The translations under genes and the position numbers were made by a program. Shown in pieces: positions 1 through 10,558 of a stretch of 64,000 bases of DNA (positions are counted from its first letter, which is position 1; every line of letters begins with the position of its first letter). The notes under the pieces are model-generated. The model did no database searches, was not told the origin of the DNA, and saw only the letters and a list, made by a program, of their open reading frames with translations. The stretch is from Picochlorum sp. 'celeri' (Eukaryota > Chlorophyta > Trebouxiophyceae): assembly GCA_010909725.1 (NCBI GenBank), contig JAACMV010000027.1, positions 1 through 64,000 on the forward strand, in the 5' to 3' direction.

Positions 1-393
1 CTTCCTATAATAATACTAATAATAATTCTTCATATTTTTTGTTGTTTGTCGTGTTTTTTTTCGTTGGTGTTTTTTTGTTGTTAGGGTTTTTGGTCTTATT
101 GGGGTGTTATTTTTTGTGCTATATTTTGTCTCTTTTGGATATTTCATATTTTTTGGGTGGGTTATATTTTTATTTTGCATATTAATTTTGGAATGGGCGT
201 AGCGGCAGTGGACTGGGTGTGAATATTGGCTTATTTACCCTCATTACCCTCGCCCACCAAGAACGTCGTAGCTCTACCCTGCTCACGCACTTAATAGTAA
301 GAATTATAGTATCGATCGTGGTATATATTGTTTTGTTGTGCATGTCATAATGATTCTCTCTCCCCTACGAGATTTTTTCTTTTGTGTGATTTT

Positions 394-535
394 TTCTTTG
401 GATTTTGTTGGTTGTCCTTCTTGCTGTAAGTAGTAGTAGTAGGTAGGAGTACAGCACAGCAGCAGTGCTTTGTGGTGCCGTGTCTTTTGTCGTTGTTGTT
501 TGTGTTGTATATATAGTAGTAGTAATATGGTGCTT
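394..535. repeat. Left arm of an inverted repeat (partner 826-962)
   Basis: The stretch is the imperfect reverse complement of 826-962: both arms contain the same order of blocks (a TTTGGATTTTGTTGGTTGTC segment, a run of TAG trinucleotides, a CAGCAGCAGTG block, GTGCCGTGTCTTTTGTCGTT and a TATATATAGTAGTAGTA end). The ~290-bp spacer includes sequence that also occurs near base 25-380, so this end has been both duplicated and inverted. Confidence 0.7.
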
Positions 536-825
536 ACTATTAATATAATAATAATTCTTCATATTTTTGTTGTTTTGTCGTGTTTTTTTTCGTTGGTGTA
601 TTTTTTGGTTTGGGTATTTTGGTCTTTATTGGGGGTGTTATTTTTGTCTATATTTTGTACTCTTTGGATATTTTCATATTTTTGGGTGGGTTTATTTTTA
701 TTTTCATATTTAGTTTGGAATGGGGCGTCGCGGCGGTGGACTGGGGGTGAATATTGTCTTATTTACCCTCATTACCCTCGCCCCCAAGAACGACGGTGGC
801 ACAGTGGTATAGGTATAGGGACCTA

Positions 826-962
826 CTACTACTATATATACAACAACAACAACGACAAAAGACACGGCACACCACAAGCACTGCTGCTGCTGCTACTCCT
901 ACTACTACTACTACTACTACTACAGCAAAAGACAACCAACAAAATCCAAAGAAAAAATCTAG
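826..962. repeat. Right arm of an inverted repeat (partner 394-535)
   Basis: This is the reverse-complement partner of 394-535. It also recurs in direct orientation at about 5,068-5,185, where it forms the left edge of the second large duplicated unit. Confidence 0.7.
881..933. repeat. (CTG)n(CTA)n microsatellite
   Basis: CTG units run directly into CTA units. The same compound microsatellite recurs at 5,105-5,147 and, inverted, at about 430-470. Confidence 0.95.
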
Positions 963-1085
963 TAGGATCTCATAAGAATGATAATGACACAACAACAATC
1001 TATACTATGCTATGCATGAATGAAAAGAATATCTGTCTTCTTCTCCTTCTTCTTCACAACAACAACAACAACAGAAGGACACAAT

Positions 1086-1107
1086 AGTAAGTAAGTAAGT
1101 AAGTAAG
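1086..1107. repeat. (AAGT)n microsatellite
   Basis: Five tandem AAGT units, followed by degenerate GTGAGTAAG-like copies. Confidence 0.9.
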
Positions 1108-3899
1108 AGTGAGTAAGAAGGTAAGAAGAATAGCAATTTAAAAAAATAATAATAATAAACACCCATATCAGTGAAAAAAAACGTCGCACACCCAGGGCAA
1201 AACAACAAACAGGTCTGGTGGTACTCTGTCTGAAGAAGAGGGAGCATCTCGGAACAACAAGAATGGCGATCTTCCCATCACCCCCCCTTGACTTGACTGA
1301 GACCACCACCAAAAACATACCAACCAAGCCAATCAAAAGGGTGTTGTATAGTATAGTTAAAAAAACAGTATTCATCAAAGCGTCGCACACCACGTGAAAC
1401 AACTCCTCCTCCTCGGACACCACACACCACAAGACCTGCTACTGCTACTATTGCTGCTGCTACTACAACACGAGACAACACGCCAACACAAAGAAAGAAG
1501 CAAAGCAATCAAAAAAGAAGAAAGAAAATATCTCACAATAGTCGTCGTCGTACTATGATAATAACATGCACAACAACAATCGACACGAGCAACGATAACA
1601 ACCAATAATAACAGAACAGAACAAAGTACACAAGTCTCATGCACACATGCAGAACCAGGAGCTACCCTACACAGACACCATCTGGGATAGAGACAGGTAT
1701 AATAGTAGTAGCATATATATAAAAAGAATAAATAGAAGACATGAAACAAGAAAATGAATGAAAAAGATCGTCTCCTTCACAACAACAATAACAACAAGAA
1801 GCAAGCTGTGGCAAGCACAGCAGAGTGACTTTGCACCAATGCTTGAGTATTTCAATATCATCATCATGCATGGAACGCTTACTTAATTACTTCGACTTCA
1901 TGAGTTGCAATTAGGATAGTAGTATATATACAATTGCGACGCTTCTTGGAATGGTGGGAATGGGGAAGATCTCGTCGTGTTTTTACAGCAAAGAGAGACT
2001 GCTCCACAGCTCTATCCTCCTCTCCACCTGTGTGTGCTCCACATATCCAGGCGCCCCCATCAGAAGAGGTCTTCGATAGGAGGAAAAAAAAGAAACACCA
2101 AAAGTGAAACTACCATACCATCATCGGTCAAATGTCTCTTGTGATGGGAGATGAAAAACGCCGAGTGTGGCCGAGCGGATAAAGCGTGTGGTTTTGATGG
2201 TCGTCCTTTTTTATTGTCCTCATTTACGGACGGATCACGCCTGAAAAAGAAAAGGAGGCCGACCTCACCGATCGGTCCAATACCCTGTCGGACCGATGCC
2301 TTCAGTCTATCTACCCTCTCCCTAAGAAGACGGATGAAAAAAACCTTTGAAAGAAGAGATACACCTTTTGTTCTTCTTCTTCTCTACAACTATTACTATT
2401 GGTTTACTACTACTACTAAAAACAAACAACAATAATTACTGCTGTTGCTGCTCGAGAGGTAGAAACAACCAGGAGAGTAGTAGTAGCAATAGCACAACAT
2501 GTGTGCTCACCCACCGTCCACAGACTCAACCAACAAAACAGCAAAACACCTCCATACATACATACCTCCACTCACACTGATTCGTGGATTCAGAAAACAC
2601 AACAATTACACGAATAATAAAAAAAGGTGTTCTAATCCATCTACTCTTTCGTATGGTAAATAGGACAACGTGTGTATGAGGATGGATGTGGACACTCACA
2701 TGCACAGAGATCTGTTGGGAATCATGCAACACACCCTGCTGTCCTGACACGCGACTGCTTTTTGAGCAGTATTTCTAGTAGTATGTCATATCCTTGTACA
2801 GCAATACAAGAACAAAAGCTATATAGCAGAATCAATCTGATTTGGATTGAAATGATAGTAGGCGTTGTCTGTCCACCAAAAGACTAGGAAATGTGGCCAC
2901 CACAGGAGCTGCTCTGACCTGGATCAATGAATGTAGGAGCTACAACTACAGAACAAAAAAAAGAAAGGCTTCTCTGCTACACAACAACAATCAAAACGAA
3001 AACAAAGAACAAACAGAATGTATTCCCATGCGTTTGTATACCAGATTGGAACAACAACACAAAAAGAGCCTGTGACAAAAGAAAGGAGGTGAGCTCACCC
3101 TCAATAGGTTGGTTGTTGAATGGGGATCTACTAGTATGTGACACCGTGTCGAATTGTCGAGATTCAAAAGACCGCCAAGCAACAAGAACCAAAAAAAGGA
3201 GTTGAGAAGATGATTACAAGAGCAGGCACAGCCCCGAACAGAGGCAAGGAAAAAGAGAACCCCCAGGCCACGAGACAGACTCGCAGGATAAATCGATCCA
3301 TCTGTTCGAAAAAGAAAACAAAAGAAAGAGCGGAAAGCACAGAGCGAGAGAGCAAAAGGTGCAACCTTCGACGACAAACAATGGGGTAGGTTCACCACAA
3401 GAGGCCCAGAGGTTGCATCCCACAACCACAGGCCTACAACATGCACTGTCCATACTAGGGGCAAAGGTATCGCCTGATAAGATCTATGTACCGTCATGGA
3501 AGGAATAAATATAATTCAATGCCCCTAAAATATTGCCATCACTGCCCCCCAACTGGGAGGAGGAGGCACAGCATACCTCACAGGATGCGTCATCATACCT
3601 CGTGATGCGAAATCAGTCTGTGAATTTGGAAGCATGCGTCACCCATGCGTTATTGCCACCACTGTATCTGAGACCTCATCACGCAAGGTGATCACCGCAA
3701 CATTCGACGCATTCAAAATTTGGCATCGCGACATGAGCTGATGTTCTATGTTTGCTACAGAATATCCTATATATATCGTCGTCAATTCCACTCGCATCGC
3801 AGCATTTGGGAGTCGCTCCCCAAGGGGGGTAAGAAGAAGAAGAGCAGCCATGAATACGATTCATGTATTCATAACTAATAAATCAATTTTGATAGTATA

Positions 3900-4640
3900 G
3901 CACCAGCGCATGGCTACAGAGGGAGAAAACTGTCCCCCCAACCGTTCACGACAAAGCCATGGCAACATGCCACGACGTCCAGGAACCTCTTCTCCTCGTG
4001 GGTTTGTGTATTTATCGTTGATTGTCCACCATATAAAAATAGTATCGAATCAAGCCAATGAGACGGCAGAAAAAAGACAACCAAGCTCAAGCAGGCGGGT
4101 GGCAGTTCTCTCCGTAAATGGAAACGATAAAAAAGAGCGATGGTGGTCCGGGGTTCGAGCCCCTACACAATATTTTTTATTGTGTTCAATTACAGCATAA
4201 AACCACTGGGGTACTTGGGATCTGTGTCGATCGCTCTAGTGTCCAATTGCATTGAACATGCCATTATTATACTTGCAAAAACGTTCCGTCGACACCGCGA
4301 CGAATAAAAGTCCCCATTAAAAACACAGCTGGTCGTCGTCAATTCCGTTCACTTTAGTTGGGTCTCGTACGAGAAAGAGGGGCCTGCAGAACTGTCACCA
4401 ATGGGTAGGAAGAGCCATTAATACGATTCATACTAAACCAATTATACCACCCATGTATGGCTGCTTCCAGAGAGCGAGCGAGAGCGAGAGAGTGTTGTCC
4501 TTGACCGTTCCACGGCATTGCCTTAGCAACACGCCACGACGTCCAGGACCTGCTCCTGGTGGGTTTCTGCAGTAATCGTTTTTTAATTATTATCCCAATA
4601 GTGTTGAATCAAGACAAGGAGACAGCAGGAAAAAAAAAAG
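3900..4640. repeat. Two diverged copies of a short repeat (family R)
   Basis: Two partial copies of a repeat that recurs at about 9,050-9,270 and 9,860-10,090. Each copy carries the marker CACGACGTCCAGGA-like sequence (3,972; 4,531), then GGGTTTCTG or GGGTTTGTG, a TTGATTGTC-like segment, then GGAGACGGCAG or a variant. Between them lies TTTTTTATTGTGTTCAATTA (about 4,171), also at 8,803 and 9,609. The frames are not maintained between copies, so this is treated as non-coding repeat. Confidence 0.75.
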
Positions 4641-4684
4641 ATCGAAATCAAGCAAGCCGAAACACAGTTTATGCTATTTATTCC

Positions 4685-4722
4685 TCAATGGTGAGGAGAA
4701 AGCAAAAGTCTTCCAAAGACCT
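4685..4722 (+). pseudogene. Short fragment of a Fanzor-like 3' coding end
   Basis: About 37 of 38 bases match 47,085-47,122 in the degenerate Fanzor relative at 46.9 kb (encoding VNGEEKAKVFQRP there). Upstream and downstream bases are unrelated. This indicates a scrap of the same element family inside the repeat block; it is too short to say more. Confidence 0.6.
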
Positions 4723-4987
4723 TATATCTCTTGTTGGCAACTCCTCAATCACCAACACTAACAAACTTTAGAGTCAAGAGTTTATTCTGATAGAAGATCT
4801 TTCTGATCTCGTCTTCTTTCTTGAGAAAGAACACAATCAACCCTGTGTCGTCGTAGCAGACACAACTTGTTGTTTTTGCTCCCTCAAAATTGGAAGCAAA
4901 GTCTGTGTTGTCATCAAGGCGCATGATGACGATCCTCATGTGGTATGTATTCATGGTTTCAATCAAATTAAAAATAACTGATATTTG

Positions 4988-5060
4988 CTACATCTTTTGG
5001 CTTGCAAACCAGCCGAGGAATTCATTCAAATCCACAACACCATCCTCGTTGAAATCAAGC
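4988..5060 (-). pseudogene. C-terminal fragment of an EF-hand protein
   Basis: Read on the minus strand from 5,060, the frame gives a canonical EF-hand loop, DFNEDGVVDLNEF (Ca ligands at 1, 3, 5, 9 and 12, Gly at 6), then LGWFASQKM and a stop at 4,988. The rest of the protein is missing: immediately upstream the sequence becomes the microsatellite edge of duplicated unit B. The 73-codon minus-strand frame at 4,745-4,966 lies just downstream and shows no recognisable domain. Calcium-binding fold is established for this motif; the parent gene is unknown. Confidence 0.55.
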
Positions 5061-6036
5061 AAATAATAAACAACAACGACAAAAGACACGGCACACCACA
5101 AGCACTGCTGCTGCTGCTGCTGCTGCTACTCCTACTACTACTACTACAGCAAGAGACAACCAACAAAATCCAAAGAAAAAATCAACAACAAAAGAAAAAG
5201 TCTAGTAGGGAAAGAATCATTATGACATGCGCAACAACAATATATACGACGATGCGATACTATAATTTATACTATAAGTGGAGCAGGGTAGAGCTACGAC
5301 GTCCCTGTGGGAGAGGAGGACATCCCTCGTCAACATCCCTATAAGAGAGAGAGAGAAAGAGAGACATGCTGTTACAATCATGGTCAATTTGAGTAATGTA
5401 ATTCATATATTGAAAAAAGATGTATTCTCATATGTAACTACAACTTCCTTCACAATTCAAACTACTATCTTGTTGTGAAGGAAGAGAGAACCCTCCGGAC
5501 ATTGGTTGGGATTCTACTCCATCTTCTTCTATCCAACCTCACTGCGTGTCAAGGTTGAATGCTCTGTGTTGTTTGGCAACGACACGAGAGTGACAAGGCA
5601 GTATGCACGCTGCCACAATAATAGCAATCAACAGGACACAACTGTCCCTCTTCTTCTTATTGTTGGAAGAAGAGGGAGCTTCTCCCAACAATAAGAAGAA
5701 TGGCGATCTTCCCATCACCACCCCCTTGACTTGACTGGGACCACCACCAAAAAAATACCAACCAACCAATCAAATCAAAAGAAGGGTGTTGTATAGTTAA
5801 AAAACAGTACTCATCAAAGTGTCGCACACCACGTGAAACAAGAACTCCTCCTCGGACACCATACACCACAAGATCTGCTACTGCTGCTGCTGCTGCTACT
5901 ACAACACGAGACAACACACCAACAAAGAAGGAAATCAATCAAGAGAAAATCAATATCTTATAATAGTCGTCGTCGTAGTAATGATAATAACATGCACAAC
6001 AACAATCGACACGAGCAATAATACCAACCAATAATA

Positions 6037-6069
6037 ACAGAACAGAACAGAACAGAACAGAACAGAACA
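6037..6069. repeat. (ACAGA)n microsatellite
   Basis: Six to seven tandem pentamers in unit B. The equivalent place in unit A (about 1,610-1,625) has only two to three units, so the array changed length after the duplication. Confidence 0.9.
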
Positions 6070-6603
6070 AAGCACGCAAACACAGAACCAGGAGCTACCC
6101 TACACAGAGAACATATGAGATAGAAAAGAGAGGTATAATAGTAGTAGCATATATAAAAAGAATAGATAGAAGACATGAAACAAGAAAAAGAATGAAAAAG
6201 ATCGTCTCCTTTACAACAACAACAATAGCAACAAGCAAGCTGTGGCAAGCACAGCAGAGTCACGTTGCACCAATGCTGGAGCAACTAGTATCTCAGTATC
6301 ATCATCATGCATGGCACGTTGTCTTACTTAAACTACATGTGATGCAATGAGCATAGTAGGATAGTATATATACAGTTGCGACGCTTCTTGGAATGGTGGG
6401 AATGGGGAAGATCTCGTCGTGTTGAAAGACTGCTCCACAGCTCTATCCTCCTCTCCACCTGTGTGTGCTCCACATATCCAGGCGCCCCCATCAGAGAAGA
6501 GGTGTTCGATGGGGGAGAGTATAACTACACCTACACTGCCGGTCAAACGTCCCTTGGGATGGGAAATGAAAAAAGCACGCCGAGGGGCCGAGCGGGTGGT
6601 TTC

Positions 6604-7003
6604 CAGGGTTGCAGATAGTGTCATATTTTGATTTTTAATGACATTTCCCGAAATTGGTGTCATGTTTCCGCCAGGAAATATACCCCTACCCTACCCTACC
6701 CTGACACTTTTTGGCAATATGACACCAAAATATGACACCTCGCTGAAGAATATGACACCAAGAGCAGTGGAAGTTGGGGCAGTTGGACTGCAGCCTTCTT
6801 CACCCGCTCCAGGCCCAAGTTGACGTTTGGCTCCCATCAAAATACTTTTTGACAGGCCTATTCTAGACATCGGTACTCACATCCCATCAAAGGTACCCTT
6901 TGACCGTACCAAAAATATGACACAAAATATGACATTTTCGGTCAAAATCGAGCTTTGATGGGACACCAAATATGACAAAAATATGACACTATCTGCAACC
7001 CTG
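6604..7003. mobile_element. hAT-type MITE, copy 1
   Basis: A 400-bp non-autonomous DNA transposon. It starts CAGGGTTGCAGATAGTGTCA and ends with the inverted complement, and is flanked by a perfect 8-bp target-site duplication GTGGTTTC (6,596-6,603 and 7,004-7,011). TIRs beginning CAGGG and 8-bp duplications are the established signature of hAT elements. The interior is packed with TATGACA motifs in both orientations, consistent with subterminal transposase-binding repeats, and encodes no protein. Unlike copy 2 it carries a short (CCCTA)n insertion at about 6,684-6,706. Confidence 0.92.
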
Positions 7004-8393
7004 GTGGTTTCGAGGGGTTAGGGTCGTCATTTTTTATTGTCCTCATTTACGGACGGACACGCCCGAAAAAGAAAAGGAGGCCGACCTCACCGATCGGTCC
7101 AATACCATGTCGGACCGATGCCTGCAGTCTATCTACCCTCTCCCTAAGAAGATGGATAAAAAAGACCTTTGAAGAAGAGCTACACCTTTTGTTCTTCTTC
7201 TTTTCTACAACTATTATTACTGATGGTTTACTACTACTACTAAAAACAAACAACAATAATTACTGCTGCTGCTGCTCGAGAGGTAGAAAAGAACGAAGGG
7301 AGTAGTAGTAGCAATAGCACACAATGTGTGCTCACCCACCATCCACAGACTCAACCAACAAAACAGCAAAACAGCTCCATACATATCTCCACACACACAC
7401 ACACACTGATTCGTGGATTCAGAAAACACAACAATAACACGAATAATAAAAAAATGTGTTCTAATCCATCTACTCTATCGTATGCTAAGGAGTAGGACAA
7501 CGTGTGAATATAGGATGGATGTGGACACTCACACACACAGAGATCTGTTGGGAATCATGCAACACCCCCTGCTGTCCTGACACGCGGCTGCTTTCTGAGC
7601 AGTATTTCTAGTAGTATGTCGTATCCTTGTACAACAATACAAGAACAAAAGATGTATAGCAGAATCAATCTGGTTTTGGTTGAAATGATAGGTGTTGTCT
7701 ATCCAGCAGACACTAGGAATGAATGTGGCCACCACAGGAGCTGCTCTGACCTGGATCAATGAATGTAGGAGTTACAACTACAGAAGAAAAAAAAGAAAGG
7801 CTTCTCTGCTACACAACAACAATCAAAACGAAAACAAAGAACAAACAGAATATATTCCCATGCGTTTGTATACCAGATTGGAACAACAACACAAAAAGAG
7901 CCTGTGACAAAAGAAAGGAGGTGAGCTCACCCTCAATAGGTTGGTTGTTGAATGGGGCTCTACTAGTATTTGACACCATGTCGAATAGTCGAGATTCAAA
8001 AGACCGCCAAGCAACAAGAACCAAAAAAAGGAGTTGAGAAGATGATTACAAGAGCAGGCACAGCCCCAAACAGAGGCAAGGAAAAAAAGAACCCCCAAGC
8101 CACGCGCCAGGCTCGCTGGACAAATCGATCCATCTGTTCGAAAAAGAAAACAAAAGGAAGGGTGGAAAGCACAGAGCAAAAGGTGCAACGTTCGACTACA
8201 AACAAAGGGGTTCACCACAAGAGGCCCAGAGGTGCATCCCACAACCACCCCCCTTACTTGGTTTTCTTTCTTCTGTCGTCTCCTTGACTTGATTCGATAA
8301 AACTAGTATTTAAATGTTGGATTGACACGTGTAAGATTTGATCTAATCTTACACAATCAATACTGCGCAGAGAAATGGCTGAACTCACGGTTG

Positions 8394-8452
8394 GTCCACA
8401 TGACTGTCCACATGAGAGTCCACATGAGAATGGATGTCCACATGCTACATGT
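8394..8452. repeat. Short imperfect tandem repeat (GTCCACATG)
   Basis: The 9-mer GTCCACATG occurs four times, separated by short variable spacers. It lies in the part of the block that is not shared with unit A. Confidence 0.8.
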
Positions 8453-8577
8453 GCTGGTCCATCTTGCCTCGGATGGACCCTCAGATGGACCGTCCATCCA
8501 TAGCCTTAGAATGTATGCGTACATTGCCAAACCACCACGATGACACACGATGATTGCATGCAGACCACTAGTAAACC

Positions 8578-10430
8578 ATGTAACAGATTAATAATGATGT
8601 TTATTACTTGAGAGTCGTAGGAGGAGTGCTTGATGGGAGTGGAGAGTCTGAGTTGGTCTCACTGAACGTAGGGTCCGCTCTTGTCATCCATTCGACCGGA
8701 GACACAATTTCAACAACGCTCGTCGTGATATTAGTCCGTAAAAAGACACAATAAAAAAGACGACCACGCGACAAGTTTGAGAAGTTTGGCAAAAGGTCAC
8801 GATTTTTTATTGTATTCAATTACAGCAGAAAAACACTTGGGTATGCTTGGGAATGAATGTGTGTCGATCAGTCTACTAGAGTGTCCACTTGCATTGAACA
8901 TGCCATTATTATAATATAATGAAAGTCCCTATTAAAAACACAGCCTGTGTGGGTGGTCGTCAATTCCGTTCGCGTCACATTGGTTGGGACGAGGAGGAGG
9001 AGGGACCTGCAGAGCTGTCACCCATGGGTAGGAAGGGGCCATTCATATGATTCATACTAAACCAATTACACCACCCATGTATGGCTACTTCCAGAGAGCG
9101 AGCGAGAGCGAGAGAGTGGTGTCCTTGACCGTTCCACGGCATTGCCTTAGCAACATGCCCCGACGTCCAGGACCTTCTTATGGTGGGTTTCTGTACGAAT
9201 CGCTCGTTGATTGTCATTCCAACCCCTCTGAATCAAATCAAGGAGACGGCAGACTACTCCAAAGCTCAAGGAAGCGAATGGTTGTGTGTGTTGGCACGAA
9301 TGCCAACAACTAATGCCACGCTGTTTGTTGAGAGGAGTATCTGTGGTTGGCTCGCAAAATTGTGGACACATAAACCATGTAACAGGTTCATCCTGGTGTT
9401 TATTACTCTCAAGAGAGGAGGAGGAGTACTTGATGGGAGCGGAGTAGAGAGTCTGTGTTGGTCTCACTGACACAACGTAGGGTCCGCTCTTGTCATCCAC
9501 TCGACCGGAGACACAATTTCAACGTGATATTAGTCCGTAAAAAGACACAATAAAAAAAGACGACCACGCGACATAGGGGCATTGGGGACATTGGGGCACG
9601 GGTCACGATTTTTTATTGTGTTCAATTACAGCAGAAAAACACTTGGGTACTTGGGAATGTGTATTGATCACTCTGGTGTACAATTGTTGAATATGGGACT
9701 ACTATTATACTTGGAACAACGTCCCGTCGACACCGCGACGAATGGAAGTCCCCATTAAAAACACAGATGGTCGTCGTCATGACTTGATCAAGTCCGTTCG
9801 CGTCACACTAGTTGGGACGAGGGGCCTGCAGAGCTGTCACCCATGGGCAGGAAGGGCCATTACTATGATCCATAGATTCATAAGAAGTCCAATAACACGA
9901 CCCACATATGGCCACATTCACAGAGAAGGGTCCGTAGCCGTTCCCACGTGAATGCCTTGGCGACCACAGTGGACAGAGCTACGACGTCCAGGTCCTCTCT
10001 TTCTCCTGATGGGTTTCTGCATGAATCAGTGATTTCCATTCCAATACTGTTAAATCAAGTCAACGAGGCGGCAGAAAAACAAAACCAAGCTCAAGCGGGC
10101 GGGTGGCAGTGAGTGTGTTGCGCCAATAGCTCGAATGCCACGCTTGCTTGTTGAGAGTATCTGTACTCGGCTCGACTTGTGGAAGTACACCATGTTATAG
10201 ATTCATAGTAGTAATACGGGTAGAAGGAAGCGTGTTTTTGCCCAGCATAATAGGGAAAGGAGACTTTGATTGGGTTTTGAGAGCGAAGGGAAGCCACAGG
10301 GTCTCTTTTCTTTGAAAGATATCCGCTCCTGGCATCGATTCGACCGGAGACACAATTTCAAATGCAAAACGCTCGTCGTGTTTCCGTCTGTAAAAAGACA
10401 CAATAAAAAAAGACGACCACGGGCCAAAAC
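8578..10430. repeat. Three tandem copies of a ~0.8-kb repeat
   Basis: Copies begin near 8,578, 9,376 and 10,190 (spacing about 798 and 814 bp). Each carries a CATGTAACAG-like start, a GTCCGCTCTTGTCATCCA-like stretch, TCGACCGGAGACACAATTTC, and ends in a GTCCGTAAAAAGACACAATA-type segment. That last segment is the approximate reverse complement of 2,199-2,240 and 7,023-7,061, giving long-range inverted repeats. The third copy is the most diverged and is followed at once by the Fanzor element. Confidence 0.8.
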
Positions 10431-10465
10431 TGGACAGTTGGTTGACATTGGCGTCGAAAAAGATA

Positions 10466-10501
10466 CCGTAAAAATTTTAAATTTCGTTTAATTAAGGAAT
10501 G
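10466..10501 (+). repeat. Left terminal inverted repeat of Fanzor element
   Basis: Pairs with 12,995-13,031. The best conserved part is the outer 24 bp (GTAAAA, AATTTCGTTT); an inner GGAATG is also shared. Confidence 0.75.
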
Positions 10502-10558
10502 TAACATCTAGTCCATTTGACTCTGGTCAATCCGAATCTTCTAGAACCTTGGATTGGT

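Larger units (their letters stand above)
841..3480. repeat. Large tandem duplication, unit A
   Basis: Unit A matches unit B (5,075-8,260) in the same order over its length: 851 onward matches about 5,076, 1,264 matches 5,701, 2,221 matches 7,044, 2,930 matches 7,764 and 3,361 matches 8,185. The offset drifts from about 4,225 to 4,830 because of indels and because unit B carries the MITE. Identity by eye is very high in 2,900-3,400. No gene is recognisable in either unit. Confidence 0.85.
5075..8260. repeat. Large tandem duplication, unit B
   Basis: This is the second copy of the unit described at 841-3,480. It differs by microsatellite length changes and by a 400-bp hAT-type MITE at 6,604-7,003 that unit A lacks at the equivalent place (near 2,185), so the MITE arrived after the duplication or was never in copy A. 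A hairpin of two 8-bp arms (ATCGGTCC / GGACCGAT, 11-bp loop) is conserved in both units at about 2,272 and 7,095. Confidence 0.85.
1..10460. repeat. Gene-free repeat block at left end
   Basis: No open frame here looks like a conserved protein; the long frames are translations of trinucleotide microsatellites or of repeats and change frame between copies. The block consists of (CAA)n, (CTG)n, (CTA)n tracts, two large near-identical units in tandem, a shorter 0.8-kb tandem repeat, inverted repeats, a MITE and short gene fragments, each listed separately. It ends abruptly at the Fanzor element, after which the sequence becomes gene-dense. The composition would suit a subtelomeric or repeat-island position, but no telomeric array is visible at base 1, so this is inference only. 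Confidence 0.85.

Noticed and set aside
470..1087. 205-codon plus-strand frame and neighbouring frames full of Leu, Tyr or Asn runs
   Set aside because: Translations of CTA, CTG and CAA microsatellites; composition and overlap in all frames show they are not genes.
2160..2200. tRNA-like A box (TGGCCGAGCGG) at 2,167, and a B-box-like GGTTCGAGCCC at 4,155
   Set aside because: They are 2 kb apart, no cloverleaf can be drawn around either (no matching acceptor or anticodon stem), and unit B keeps only the first. Not called as a tRNA or SINE.
2977..3497. Minus-strand frames of 71-168 codons repeated at 7,809-8,248
   Set aside because: They are duplicated with the repeat unit, but indels between copies shift the frame, which argues against coding constraint.
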